Shown: in pieces, positions 1 through 8,136 of the stretch
Layout: the number at the start of each line of letters is the position of its first letter
Numbering within the stretch: position 1 is the stretch's first letter
Origin: Pseudalkalibacillus hwajinpoensis
Lineage (GTDB): Bacteria > Bacillota > Bacilli > Bacillales > Guptibacillaceae
Assembly (NCBI RefSeq): GCF_039851965.1
Contig: NZ_CP156674.1
Coordinates: 3,162,001-3,226,000, forward strand
Direction: 5' to 3'
DNA length: 64,000 nucleotides
Made by a program: the position numbers and the translations under genes
Notes under the pieces: generated by a model
Database searches by the model: none
The model's input: the letters and a program-made list of their open reading frames with translations, nothing else
Told to the model about the DNA's origin: nothing

Positions 1-80
1 TAAAACCCTTTCAATATAGGGTTTGAGAACAATTTGACTGGATTTTGACTGGTTATTAAAATCGTTTACTAAATTTGCAA

Positions 81-120
81 GCCTCTCAAGAGTTCATAAA
101 CTTTTGAGAGGCATTTCTTT
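81..120 (+). terminator. Hairpin with T-rich tail near the window start
   Basis: GCCTCTCA pairs with TGAGAGGC (about 81-112), followed by ATTTCTTTT. A nearly identical hairpin lies at 6846-6880 beside an integrase remnant, so this may be the edge of a mobile-element remnant rather than the terminator of a local gene. Nothing else recognisable as a gene is seen in 1-240. Confidence 0.5.
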
Positions 121-244
121 TATTGTAAGAGACGAATGTGGTTCACGATCTACATGCATGAATCAAACATACAAAGAAGCTTTCTGGGATTCGGATTCCA
201 CTGGAAATTCTTTTAAGAAGAGCTCTTATTAGTATCATACGAGG

Positions 245-288
245 GGGGCAAATCTGGAACTAAAGGGTTTGCCCCGTTATTTATGTTT
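245..288 (+). terminator. Hairpin, possible terminator
   Basis: GGGGCAAA (245-252) pairs with TTTGCCCC (268-275), followed by a moderately T-rich stretch. It could end transcription from outside the window. It lies 112 bp beyond the 3' end of the minus-strand LysR gene. Confidence 0.45.
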
Positions 289-386
289 AGGGAAGGATAG
301 CACTATTAAATGGTGATGATAAAATTGGTTGACCGTGAAAATGATATTACCAATCCAACAGAAGCCAAGGCTGCCGCGAGCTTTCT

Positions 387-1295
387 TTATTCACCTGATA
401 AACAATTTGAAAATTTCTCCTGAATTTCTTTTATAAACATATCAGCAGCTGCGGAAAAAACCTGATGCTTTTTCCAAACAATATTTAAGCCTGATTCAAG
501 TCTTGGCTCTAGCGGTCTAAAACAAAGGTTACTTTCACTAGATGTATTTACTATTTTATCAAGAACTACAGCAAAACCAATGCCCTCTTCAACCATAATG
601 GCAGCATTATATGCAAGATTGTATGTAGTCACGACGTTTAATTTATCAAAATCTTCACCAAACCAATCCGCAAATTCATTTTTAGAAAATGTCTCTTTCA
701 TAGCCTGGCGAGAACAGATTAGTGGAACATTTAATAAATCTACAGATTGAATGGTATCTTTGGAAGCAAGAGGGCTGTCTTTCCTCATAACAACGCCCCA
801 AACATCTTTGGCTGGGATATTGATATAATTGTATTTTGATAAATCAGCTGGTTGAATTAAAATACCAAAATCAAGCAATCCCTTGTCAAGCCGTTCAGTA
901 ACATCGTCTTCATTTCCGCTGTAGAGGTGACACCGTAAATTTGGATAACTTAATCGTAACTCTTTGACTACTCTTGCAATCTGTTTCATGGCTTCTGTTT
1001 CCCCGCCACCTATGTAAACATCACCACTTATTGTATCTTCCATGGAATTAAATTCTGCCTCGGTTTTATCGACCATATCAATAATTTCTTCTGCCCTCTT
1101 TCGGAGAAGCATTCCTTCATCCGTAAGAATGATATTGTAACTACCCCGAATAAATAATTTTTTCCCTAACGCTTTTTCAAGGTCTTTTAATTGTCTGGAC
1201 AAGGTTGGCTGTGTCACATGCAAGAAATCAGCAGCCCTCGTAATGCTTCCTTCTCTTGCAACAGTAAGAAAATAACGTAAAACTCTTAATTCCAT
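387..1295 (-). CDS. LysR-family transcriptional regulator
   Basis: 302 aa, the usual LysR length. An N-terminal winged HTH (about residues 1-60) includes the family pattern 'SITRAADFLHVTQPTLSRQL'; the rest is a periplasmic-binding-like effector domain. An AGGAGG-like site precedes the ATG. It is divergent from the secreted hydrolase at 1493, with 197 bp between them, so it may regulate that gene; this is inferred from position only. The effector cannot be told from sequence. Family assignment is confident, target is not. Confidence 0.9.
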   Translation of the reverse strand: MELRVLRYFLTVAREGSITRAADFLHVTQPTLSRQLKDLEKALGKKLFIRGSYNIILTDEGMLLRKRAEEIIDMVDKTEAEFNSMEDTISGDVYIGGGETEAMKQIARVVKELRLSYPNLRCHLYSGNEDDVTERLDKGLLDFGILIQPADLSKYNYINIPAKDVWGVVMRKDSPLASKDTIQSVDLLNVPLICSRQAMKETFSKNEFADWFGEDFDKLNVVTTYNLAYNAAIMVEEGIGFAVVLDKIVNTSSESNLCFRPLEPRLESGLNIVWKKHQVFSAAADMFIKEIQEKFSNCLSGE

Positions 1296-1492
1296 CTTCC
1301 CATCCTCCTTTTATTAGTCTTAGTATATCCATTTCAAGAATGCTCCTCAAGCATAACTAGATATAAGATATAGGTATTTGATATATGCAATACCCCCAGC
1401 TAAAGTAAATAACAAAGGGGTGAATTAAACCGTAAGAGGGGAGTCATCAACTCAGTCTTCAAAACAAAAATAAGAAAGGGTGTTAGTTTAAA

Positions 1493-2632
1493 ATGAAAAG
1501 AAAATCTACGATTACGCTTGTATTCACAGTGATAGCACTGGGTTTGATTTTATCCGCGACCGTATTTGCATCTTCGAACGGCGATAGTGTAGCATCCACA
1601 ACCAGCGATAGCGATGCATCCATGACCGACGTTGACGTCGACGGTGCATACACGCCGGACATGTCCAATGGAGCAGACAACTTTTACCAGAGCGAGGAGG
1701 TAACCATGCAGAAGGTTTCATTTGAAAATCAATACAACATGGAGGTTGCGGGGAATGTTTTTATTCCCAAAGATTTGAACAAAAACAAAAAACATCCTGC
1801 GATCATTGTCGGACATCCTATGGGCGCAGTAAAAGAGCAAAGTGCGAATTTGTATGCCCAGAAAATGGCTGAACGGGGATTCGTTACTTTGTCCTTGGAT
1901 TTGTCTTTCTGGGGAGAGAGTGAGGGTCAGCCACGCAACGCAGTGTCACCAGATATCTATGCCGAGGATTTCAGTGCCGCGGTCGATTATCTGGACACCC
2001 AAGACTTTGTCGATAGAGAGCGAATTGGTGTTCTTGGTATCTGTGGCAGCGGAAGTTTTGCAATCAGTGCCGCCAAAATCGATCCACGCATGAAGGCTAT
2101 TGCGACTGTGAGTATGTATAATATGGGCGCGGTCAACCGTAATGGACTGAACCACTCTCAGACTCTTGAGCAAAGAAAAGAGATCATCGCAGAAGCGGCA
2201 GAGCAACGCTATGTAGAGTTTACAGGTGGTGAAACTAAATATACTGGCGGTACGGTGCATGAATTGACCGAAAACACGAACCCGATTCAGCGTGAGTTTT
2301 ATGATTTCTACCGAACGCCGAGAGGTGAATATACGTCTGAAGGTTCATCGCCTGAGCTGACAACGCACCCGACGCTAACTAGTAACGTGAAGTTTATGAA
2401 CTTCTACCCGTTCGAAGATATGGAGACGATTTCTCCGCGTCCGATGCTGTTCATTACGGGTGATCAAGCTCATTCCATCGAATTCAGTCAAGATGCATAC
2501 AAGCGTGCAGCTGAACCAAAAGAGCTTTACATTGTTCCGGGTGCCGGGCATGTGGATCTGTATGACCGTGTGAATTTAATCCCCTTTGACAAACTCGAGT
2601 CCTTCTTCAAAGAAAATCTGAAGAAAAAATAA
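1493..2632 (+). CDS. Secreted alpha/beta hydrolase, YcjY/dienelactone-hydrolase-like
   Basis: 379 aa. Residues 1-26 form a signal peptide (KRK, hydrophobic core, VFA cleavage region), followed by an acidic Ser/Asp/Thr-rich linker to about residue 65. The alpha/beta-hydrolase domain has an HP(M)G oxyanion-type turn near 108 and a nucleophile elbow GICGSG (182-187) as in YcjY-type proteins, where Cys184 sits at the usual nucleophile place. Asp324 (ITGDQAHS) and His353 (PGAGHVD) complete a plausible triad. A good ribosome site (AAGAAAGGGTG) precedes the ATG, and a strong hairpin follows the stop. Substrate unknown; it may be a small-molecule ester or lactone hydrolase working outside the membrane. 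Confidence 0.8.
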   Translation: MKRKSTITLVFTVIALGLILSATVFASSNGDSVASTTSDSDASMTDVDVDGAYTPDMSNGADNFYQSEEVTMQKVSFENQYNMEVAGNVFIPKDLNKNKKHPAIIVGHPMGAVKEQSANLYAQKMAERGFVTLSLDLSFWGESEGQPRNAVSPDIYAEDFSAAVDYLDTQDFVDRERIGVLGICGSGSFAISAAKIDPRMKAIATVSMYNMGAVNRNGLNHSQTLEQRKEIIAEAAEQRYVEFTGGETKYTGGTVHELTENTNPIQREFYDFYRTPRGEYTSEGSSPELTTHPTLTSNVKFMNFYPFEDMETISPRPMLFITGDQAHSIEFSQDAYKRAAEPKELYIVPGAGHVDLYDRVNLIPFDKLESFFKENLKKK

Positions 2633-2695
2633 GGTTTGTGTTGGAAGATCTTAAAAAGTTTTGCGTGCCCATGGTGCTAGGAGTGAAAACACTAT

Positions 2696-2732
2696 GTGAA
2701 TCCCGCGTATCTGGCCGGGATTCACTTTCTTT
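2696..2732 (+). terminator. Intrinsic terminator after hydrolase
   Basis: GTGAATCCCG (2696-2705) pairs with CGGGATTCAC (2716-2725), followed by TTTCTTT. It separates the hydrolase from the two SDR genes. Confidence 0.75.
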
Positions 2733-2841
2733 AGTCTAATGGAATAAAACTCCTTAGAATGGGATTTATTTGTCCCTACCCAAAGATCAAATTTTTAATA
2801 CCTTGAGGGTGAATACCACAGAAAGAAAGGATGTAATAATA

Positions 2842-3579
2842 ATGTCTACTATTCAAGATAAAGTTGTTGTCATAATGGGTGCATCAAGTGGGATTGGTGA
2901 AGCAACAACTAAGTTACTTGCTCAACAAGGTGCCAAACTAATCATAGCTGCACGCCGTTTGGAGCGTTTAGAGGCAATCAAAGAAGACTTCCCGGAGGCC
3001 GATATTCGTATTCAACAAGCAGATGTCACCAACTATGAAGATGTCAAAAAAGTAGTGGAGCTTGTTATGGACACCTATGGCAGAATTGATGTTCTTTATA
3101 ACAATGCAGGGATTATGCCTACTGCGCCAATTGTGGAAGGTCGTCGTGATGAATGGCAGAAGATGCTTGATATCAATGTAATGGGAGTTTTAAACGGCAT
3201 TGCTGCTGTAGTACCTATTATGGCAAATCAAAAATCAGGGCATATTATCGCAACGGATTCTGTAGCAGGGCATGTGGTATATCCTGATTCAGCCGTATAT
3301 TGCGGAACGAAGTTTGCTGTGCGTGCGATTATGGAAGGTCTAAGACAAGAACAACGAGAAAATAATATTAAATCAACTATTATCTCACCAGGAGCTGTTG
3401 CAACCGAGCTATATAAAACAATTAATGACAAAAATGTCTCAGAAGATCTCCATAAGGCACAAAAAGAATGGGGATTAGTTGCGGATGATATTGCGTCAGC
3501 TGTGGTGTTTGCGATTGATACACCTGATCGAATGGCAGTTAGTGATATGATTGTTCGTCCAACAACTCAACCAATTTAA
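2842..3579 (+). CDS. Short-chain dehydrogenase/reductase (classical SDR)
   Basis: 245 aa from the ATG at 2842. That start is chosen because AGAAAGGA lies about 9 bp upstream; the frame is open further up to a TTG at 2770, but that would add an unconserved tail. The Rossmann motif GASSGIG is at 13-19, NNAG at 87-90, and the catalytic Ser140, Tyr153 and Lys157 (YCGTK) are present. An Arg pair after beta-strand 2 (AARR) suggests NADP preference. It sits 89 bp before a second SDR of similar size, probably a paralogue. Substrate unknown. Confidence 0.85.
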   Translation: MSTIQDKVVVIMGASSGIGEATTKLLAQQGAKLIIAARRLERLEAIKEDFPEADIRIQQADVTNYEDVKKVVELVMDTYGRIDVLYNNAGIMPTAPIVEGRRDEWQKMLDINVMGVLNGIAAVVPIMANQKSGHIIATDSVAGHVVYPDSAVYCGTKFAVRAIMEGLRQEQRENNIKSTIISPGAVATELYKTINDKNVSEDLHKAQKEWGLVADDIASAVVFAIDTPDRMAVSDMIVRPTTQPI

Positions 3580-3668
3580 CCCTATAAAGCTACGCTTGCT
3601 ATTTCTTTTAGGAGTAAACCGAAAGAAGGAATGACTATTCTCAGTCTTTCAAGGGAGGGACTTTTCTA

Positions 3669-4415
3669 ATGAAGAATCTAAAAAACAAAGTCGTTATCAT
3701 TACAGGTGCTTCAAGTGGAATTGGAAAAGCAAATGCATTGTATCTCGCAGAGAATGGAGTAAAAGTTGTTTTAGGTGATGTACGTGAAGATCGTTTGCAA
3801 ACAGTAGTTGATGAGATTAAGCGTGGAGATGGGGAAGTTTCTTCACAGGTGGCAGATGTTACAAAGCGAAATCAAGTCGAAACACTCGTGGCTAAAGGTA
3901 TGGATAGCTTTGGTCGCATTGACGTTATCATAAATTGTGCTGGTGTAATGCCACAGTCCTATCTGTGCGAAAATAATTACGATGAATGGGAACGCGGCAT
4001 AGACACAAACATTAAAGGAGTACTTTATGGGATAGGGGCCGTTCTTCCCATCATGCATAAACAAGAGTCAGGACACATCATTAACATTTCATCAATTGGC
4101 GCACATAACGTTATACCAGGAGGAGCCGTATACAGCGCAACTAAATACGCTGTTAAAGCTATAACCGAAGGATTGCGTAAGGAAGAGGCCGAAAACAATA
4201 AAAACATTCGTGTAACAAGTATCTCACCTGGATCAATAGATACTGAATTTACTCATTCTATTGCAGATCCTGAAATTAGAGCCAAATTTGATGAACTAAG
4301 CGAAAATGCAATAGAACCTGAATCAGTAGCTCGTTTAATTGCATTTGCAATTAACGAAGAAGAACATGTGGCACTAAATGAAGTGATTATCCGTCCTACT
4401 GAGCAGATACTATAA
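3669..4415 (+). CDS. Short-chain dehydrogenase/reductase (second copy)
   Basis: 248 aa with an AGGGAGG site upstream. The GASSGIG motif is at 13-19, NCAG at about 89-92, and Ser142, Tyr155 and Lys159 form the catalytic set. It resembles its upstream neighbour throughout (both end with the same kind of 'IVRPT/IIRPT' tail), so the pair probably arose by duplication, with divergence in cofactor site (GDVRED here against AARRLE there). The second copy has Asp-Val-Arg after strand 2, less clearly NADP-specific. Substrate unknown. Confidence 0.85.
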   Translation: MKNLKNKVVIITGASSGIGKANALYLAENGVKVVLGDVREDRLQTVVDEIKRGDGEVSSQVADVTKRNQVETLVAKGMDSFGRIDVIINCAGVMPQSYLCENNYDEWERGIDTNIKGVLYGIGAVLPIMHKQESGHIINISSIGAHNVIPGGAVYSATKYAVKAITEGLRKEEAENNKNIRVTSISPGSIDTEFTHSIADPEIRAKFDELSENAIEPESVARLIAFAINEEEHVALNEVIIRPTEQIL

Positions 4416-4514
4416 AAGGGACAACCCTATTGAGAAATTTCTATAGTATGCAGCCATTTTTAGGGTTACCAAATCAGAAGGATATAATATTCATCCTAAT
4501 AAGGAGGGAGAAGA

Positions 4515-4874
4515 ATGAACTTAGAAAATCAATACCTTATCCTTTCATTTGGAGATGAAAAACTTAAAGCGTCATTAGAGAACAATGCCACAGTTAGAGA
4601 GTTTATCCAGTACCTACCCGTCACGTTCACCATGAATGATTTATTTAATCGTGAAAAATTTGTAGAAGTAAACGACTTAGAGGTAGAGCGAACTATCTCT
4701 AGCTACGGTAAAGGAGATATCTCCTATTGGACACCAGGAAGGGCATTGGTGATTTATTATAAGGATGATGATGAACCTATCCACGGTCTTGTGAAGTTAG
4801 GCGAAATATTGGATGGCACTGAGCGATTAGAAAATTATCCTGGAAATATCGAAATAACAATAGATATAGAGTAA
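4515..4874 (+). CDS. Cyclophilin-like fold protein, cytoplasmic
   Basis: 119 aa with a strong AGGAGGGAG site. It has the pattern of the small bacterial 'cyclophilin-like' family: a start resembling 'ATVREFIQYLPVTFTMNDL', a central 'GDISYWTPGRALVIYY' strand pair and a C-terminal 'GLVKLGEI' segment. No signal peptide is present. Members of this family share the cyclophilin beta-barrel but have no established isomerase role. The lipoprotein at 5820 carries the same domain, so the region holds a cytoplasmic and an envelope form about 1 kb apart. Confidence 0.75.
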   Translation: MNLENQYLILSFGDEKLKASLENNATVREFIQYLPVTFTMNDLFNREKFVEVNDLEVERTISSYGKGDISYWTPGRALVIYYKDDDEPIHGLVKLGEILDGTERLENYPGNIEITIDIE

Positions 4875-4953
4875 TAAACACACCAAAAATGGATAATACA
4901 AGCAGGTGTGAGGATTCTAAAAAGTTTTGAAAGATAGGCAGGTGATTTCAAAC

Positions 4954-5523
4954 ATGAATATGGAAGAATTTATTGAATTTTGCAAAGAAGGAAATCCTAT
5001 CTCTGGAGAGGATAAAGAGCTCCATGGACTGTTAACACAATGTAGTTTCGAAGCTCAAAGAATCACGATGGATCTAAATACATCCTATCATTCAAAAGAA
5101 GAAATTGTAGAGATTTTTAGTGAATTGACAGGTTACAAAGTAGATTCATCTTTTATGTGTTTTCCACCATTCTATACAGACTTTGGCAAAAATATCACTA
5201 TTGGAAAAAGAGTATTTTTTAATACAGGGTGTTCGTTCCAAGATAGAGGCGGAATTAGCGTTGGAAACGGTTCGATGATTGGTATGAATGTCACGATTTC
5301 TACACTTAATCATGGCTTATCCATGGAAACAAGAAACACAACATACCCCTTACCAGTCAAAATTGGCGAAAATGTATGGGTTGGATCGAGCTCATCAATA
5401 CTACCTGGTGTAACGATTGGGGACAACTCTGTTGTTGCAGCAGGAGCAGTTGTCACTAAAGATGTCCCAGAAAATACTGTTGTAGCAGGCGTACCAGCAA
5501 AAGTTATAAAAAAACTAGTTTAA
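4954..5523 (+). CDS. Maltose/galactoside O-acetyltransferase-like enzyme (left-handed beta helix)
   Basis: 189 aa from the ATG at 4954, chosen over the TTG at 4927 because AGGCAGGTGA lies 9 bp upstream. An N-terminal maltose-acetyltransferase helical region (1-55) is followed by hexapeptide repeats (I-G-x-x-V patterns, about 85-180). The likely catalytic His is in 'STLNHGL'. The C-terminus 'VAGVPAKVIKK' is typical of the LacA/Maa/NodL group. The enzyme transfers acetyl from acetyl-CoA to a sugar or small acceptor; the acceptor is not known here. It is followed by a good terminator. Confidence 0.85.
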   Translation: MNMEEFIEFCKEGNPISGEDKELHGLLTQCSFEAQRITMDLNTSYHSKEEIVEIFSELTGYKVDSSFMCFPPFYTDFGKNITIGKRVFFNTGCSFQDRGGISVGNGSMIGMNVTISTLNHGLSMETRNTTYPLPVKIGENVWVGSSSSILPGVTIGDNSVVAAGAVVTKDVPENTVVAGVPAKVIKKLV

Positions 5524-5553
5524 AGTTATTACATTAAAGCAAGTCACTGAATA

Positions 5554-5595
5554 AAAAGGAAGTATTGGAACTGTCCATCTACTTCCTTTTCTGAT
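5554..5595 (+). terminator. Intrinsic terminator after acetyltransferase
   Basis: AAAAGGAAGTA (5554-5564) pairs with TACTTCCTTTT (5580-5590). Both sides are A/T-flanked so it could act in either direction. The stretch 5595-5815 holds no other feature that I can name. Confidence 0.75.
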
Positions 5596-5819
5596 TATTT
5601 GATTATCTGTTATCATAAAGAATTATTTTAAATGGTCCAATGCTAGATTAAAAATTATTTACCATTCCCCATTTCTTAAGAACTTCTACTCCTAAATTCC
5701 AATTCAAATCCACAAACTATGCTGATACATTGTTATTGGCATAAAACAACAAAATGGCCATATATTTGACGAATCTTTGTTATTCCTTTTGTTAAAAACG
5801 TATATAGGAGGAGACAAAC

Positions 5820-6389
5820 ATGATGAAAAAAGTGTTATTACTGGCTCTTGCTCTAGTGATAGCGTTCTTTCTCGCTGCTTGCAGCATTAATGCTAATGAT
5901 CGACCTAACACCGATGGAGAGGATTCTGAAAGTAATCATCCAGGCAATGACCATGGAGGAACAACGGACGACTTCAACAATAAGAATAGTCAAGATTCTA
6001 CACTTGAGGATGATAGTTTAGATATTGAAGAAAATGTAAAAATAAAATTGACTTTTAACAATGAGGAAGCCATTGTAAACATGTATGATAATCCAACGAG
6101 CAAGGAGTTTTTGGAAAGACTCCCACTAACATTAACATTTGAAGACTATGGAGGATTCGAAAAAATGAGCATTTTAGAAGAAGGCTTAACGACAGAAAGT
6201 GCACCTTCTGGCAGTGATCCTTCAGTTGGAGATTTCGCTTATTATGCGCCTTGGAAAGACGTAACTATATTTTATGAAGATTGGGAATATTCAGACGGAC
6301 TTATTAAATTAGGAAAATTTGAATCTGGAATAGGAAATATTGCAAGTAGTAGAGGTGATTTTACAGTTGCAATTGAAAAAATTGATTAA
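5820..6389 (+). CDS. Lipoprotein with cyclophilin-like domain
   Basis: 189 aa. The signal peptide ends in a lipobox LAAC (Cys21). An Asn/Asp/Ser-rich linker (about 22-70) leads to a cyclophilin-like domain (about 75-189) that parallels the protein at 4515: 'TSKEFLERLPLTLTFEDY', 'GDFAYYAPWKDVTIFY' and 'GLIKLGKF'. AGGAGG is 7 bp before the first ATG. It probably sits on the outer face of the membrane; its function is unknown. The gene has its own upstream region and is not tightly coupled to the acetyltransferase. Confidence 0.8.
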   Translation: MMKKVLLLALALVIAFFLAACSINANDRPNTDGEDSESNHPGNDHGGTTDDFNNKNSQDSTLEDDSLDIEENVKIKLTFNNEEAIVNMYDNPTSKEFLERLPLTLTFEDYGGFEKMSILEEGLTTESAPSGSDPSVGDFAYYAPWKDVTIFYEDWEYSDGLIKLGKFESGIGNIASSRGDFTVAIEKID

Positions 6390-6525
6390 ACTTTGTACTT
6401 GTTCACATCTATGACGTTGTAAATGCAGTTTTTATGAGAAACGAAATATAAGATACAGTTACCCATTTGATTTGTCAGCTTAACAAATAACTTTCATGTT
6501 ATTGAATATGAAGGAGTTGATAGAA

Positions 6526-6756
6526 GTGAAAGAAGTTAAAATAACTGATAGGGGAATTTCCCCAATAGGTTTAGGTACTTGGAATATGGGAGATGGCAAG
6601 GAAAAGTATACACAAGAATTAAATGCTTTGAGAGCGGGTTTAGACGCGGGTATACAAGTCATTGATACAGCGGAAATGTACGGTGACGGGAATTCTGAAA
6701 GTTTAGTAGGTAACGCCATTGAACCTTTTGAACGAGAAAAGCTATTCATGATGTAA
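6526..6756 (+). pseudogene. Aldo/keto reductase, N-terminal fragment
   Basis: About 76 codons from a GTG at 6526 (AAGGAG 11 bp upstream). The start of an aldo/keto reductase is clear: 'GLGTWNMGDG', then the active-site Asp and Tyr of 'VIDTAEMYGDG', then 'EPFEREKLFMM'. A stop follows where intact members continue into strand 3 and the catalytic Lys. The break is 14 bp before the perfect palindrome CCCTTGATATCAAGGG (6771-6786) and next to an integrase remnant, so the gene was probably cut by integration or excision of an element. About three quarters of the protein is missing. Confidence 0.8.
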
Positions 6757-6845
6757 TCGTTAGCTTATGGCCCTTGATATCAAGGGTTCAGCTTCCCCCT
6801 AATGTCAAAATGACATACTTGGCTTAAAACACTATAAATTTAAAG

Positions 6846-6890
6846 AGCCTCTCATTAGTTCACTGAACTTTTGGGAGGCTTTTTCTTCTA
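6846..6890 (+). terminator. Hairpin with T tail beside the integrase remnant
   Basis: AGCCTCTCA pairs with (T)GGGAGGCT (6846-6880), then TTTTTCTTCT. The arms and loop nearly match those at 81-112. Confidence 0.6.
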
Positions 6891-6894
6891 TATT

Positions 6895-7040
6895 TTAAGT
6901 GATATGTGGATATATGTTCATTGTGTTATTAATATCACTATGGTCTAAACATTGTTGAATTTCTTTAATTCCAACTCCGGATTCTATGAGAAGAGAAGTA
7001 TGAGTGTGTCGAAATAATAGATAAGGAATCAGAAACTCAC
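6895..7040 (-). pseudogene. Tyrosine recombinase (phage-type integrase), C-terminal remnant
   Basis: Translation of the minus strand gives 'FRHTHTSLLIESGVGIKE' followed by 'IQQCLDHSDINNTMNIYPHI' and a stop at 6895. This is the conserved end of phage-type integrases: R-H-T-H box, the 'LGHSDI' helix (here LDHSDI) and the nucleophile Tyr in 'NIYPHI'. Everything upstream is missing, since the next gene begins at 7046. It is the only trace of the element that probably truncated the aldo/keto reductase. Confidence 0.8.
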
Positions 7041-7045
7041 TTAAC

Positions 7046-7408
7046 TTAATAATAAGGATATTGATAAGGGGAGTATGGGTAAGGTGGATAATAATAAGGA
7101 TACGGCGCTATAAATATAAATGGAGAAAACGGGAACCGCCGCCTGCGGAATCGTCGAAACCTTCTTCTGCCAAAACCACCATATTGCCTTGTTTGGCTAT
7201 TAAGCTCCGTTTCGTCTACTTCTTCAGGAATTAACATTGTCATACTATCGTGATCCATGTCCGTTAGAATACCTTCTACTGTTGATCCATCTCTCATTTG
7301 TCCGTGAACATGAAAGTTCATGTATTTTCTGCAGAGTTGCATAATGGCTGCTTGAGACTGCGGGTTTGCTCTTTGTACTTCCTGATTATTCTGTAACTCA
7401 TCGTACAT
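7046..7408 (-). CDS. Small Arg-rich, Tyr/Pro-tailed protein with Sm-like core
   Basis: 120 aa with AGGAGG before the ATG. Residues about 28-65 ('FHVHGQMRDGSTVEGILTDM' and what follows) look like a small Sm-like beta barrel. Next comes a strongly basic patch (about 78-95, GRRRFRRFRRRRF) and a C-terminus made almost only of Pro and Tyr (PYPYYYPPYPYSPYQYPYY). Such basic and Tyr-rich tails are common in Bacillus spore-coat or surface proteins, where Tyr can be cross-linked, but no coat family can be named. Function unknown. Confidence 0.65.
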   Translation of the reverse strand: MYDELQNNQEVQRANPQSQAAIMQLCRKYMNFHVHGQMRDGSTVEGILTDMDHDSMTMLIPEEVDETELNSQTRQYGGFGRRRFRRFRRRRFPFSPFIFIAPYPYYYPPYPYSPYQYPYY

Positions 7409-7750
7409 ATCGGTAATACCTCCTTTTCCTTCGTTAGGGTATGCACCTATTAATAATTTGGTTACAGTACAATTAATTTATGGAAGTATTAAAAGAATCT
7501 CCAACAAATCAAATCCTGGAGCTTCTTAAGGTCATTATTAAACTTATCCGGAAACTGATTTACAACTCCTTGTGGAGATAGCGTTTTTAGTGTGAAAGAG
7601 TAAATTTTTATTTATGTTTTGTTAATGAACCGCATTTTAAAGATCAGTTGTGGAATTAGTGAAATACTGCCAGGTTCTTTTAAATGAAATTAGCGCATAT
7701 AATCTCTTCGGTGAAACCTTTCTGGGGGAATTATATGGTTAGTGGGAGTC

Positions 7751-7780
7751 GCGGGGACGGTTCTCCTGATTCTATATCAG
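7751..7780 (+). repeat. GGGGACGGTTCTC repeat unit
   Basis: GCGGGGACGGTTCTCCTGATTC flanked by GAGTC/GATTC arms. Related units are at 16231-16265, 46150-46165, 46317-46331 and 46675-46701. Such GAACCGTCCCC palindromes recur between genes in many Bacillaceae. Confidence 0.7.
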
Positions 7781-7832
7781 TATAGAAAAAAGAAGGGATC
7801 TGGAGCATTTACTGTGTTTAACGAGGAAGGTT

Positions 7833-7950
7833 CGAGACTGGTGTAAAAGTTCATCCTTTTAAGATGAAAAGTGTTGAAAGAAAAACGAGCATCTAGAATC
7901 GCTTCTAATGTCGAGACATTTTGTAATTTATTTTTAAGATAGTGAATCCT
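7833..7950 (-). repeat. MITE-like intergenic repeat, shortened copy
   Basis: Starts CGAGACTGGTGTAAAAGT (7833-7850), matching the reversed right end of the element at 46161-46319. The core at 7881-7907 matches that element reversed in 26 of 27 positions, and GAGACATTTT (7913-7922) is also shared. About 15 bp of the core and the far end are missing. The 7409-8136 interval otherwise holds no gene I can support. Confidence 0.7.
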
Positions 7951-7988
7951 TTTTTATTGCACCCAAACGTCCTGATGATTCTAAAAGG

Positions 7989-8036
7989 TAAACCGATCGA
8001 ACTAGCCAATTTTAGGTTAGTCCGATCGGTTTATTT
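7989..8036. terminator. Bidirectional-looking terminator
   Basis: AAACCGATCG pairs with CGATCGGTTT across a loop that itself can pair (ACTAGCC/GGTTAGT). It lies 100 bp past the 3' end of the broken protease gene (minus strand). Confidence 0.7.
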
Positions 8037-8136
8037 ATTCTCTGTAAAGTGCGCATAATCGCTCGTGATTTAGATAATGGTAGGTAAGTAAGACAAGAAA
8101 CGAGTAGAACCGTTGGGAGGATTTCTTCTCATGTTT

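Noticed and set aside
316..423. 35-codon plus-strand reading (VDRENDITNPTEAKAA) resembling the end of an NAD(P)H-dependent oxidoreductase
   Set aside because: Too short and it overlaps the LysR gene; similarity is by impression only.
7480..7581. 33-codon reading with an amphipathic helix (ELLKVIIKLIRKLI)
   Set aside because: No ribosome site in front and no recognised family.
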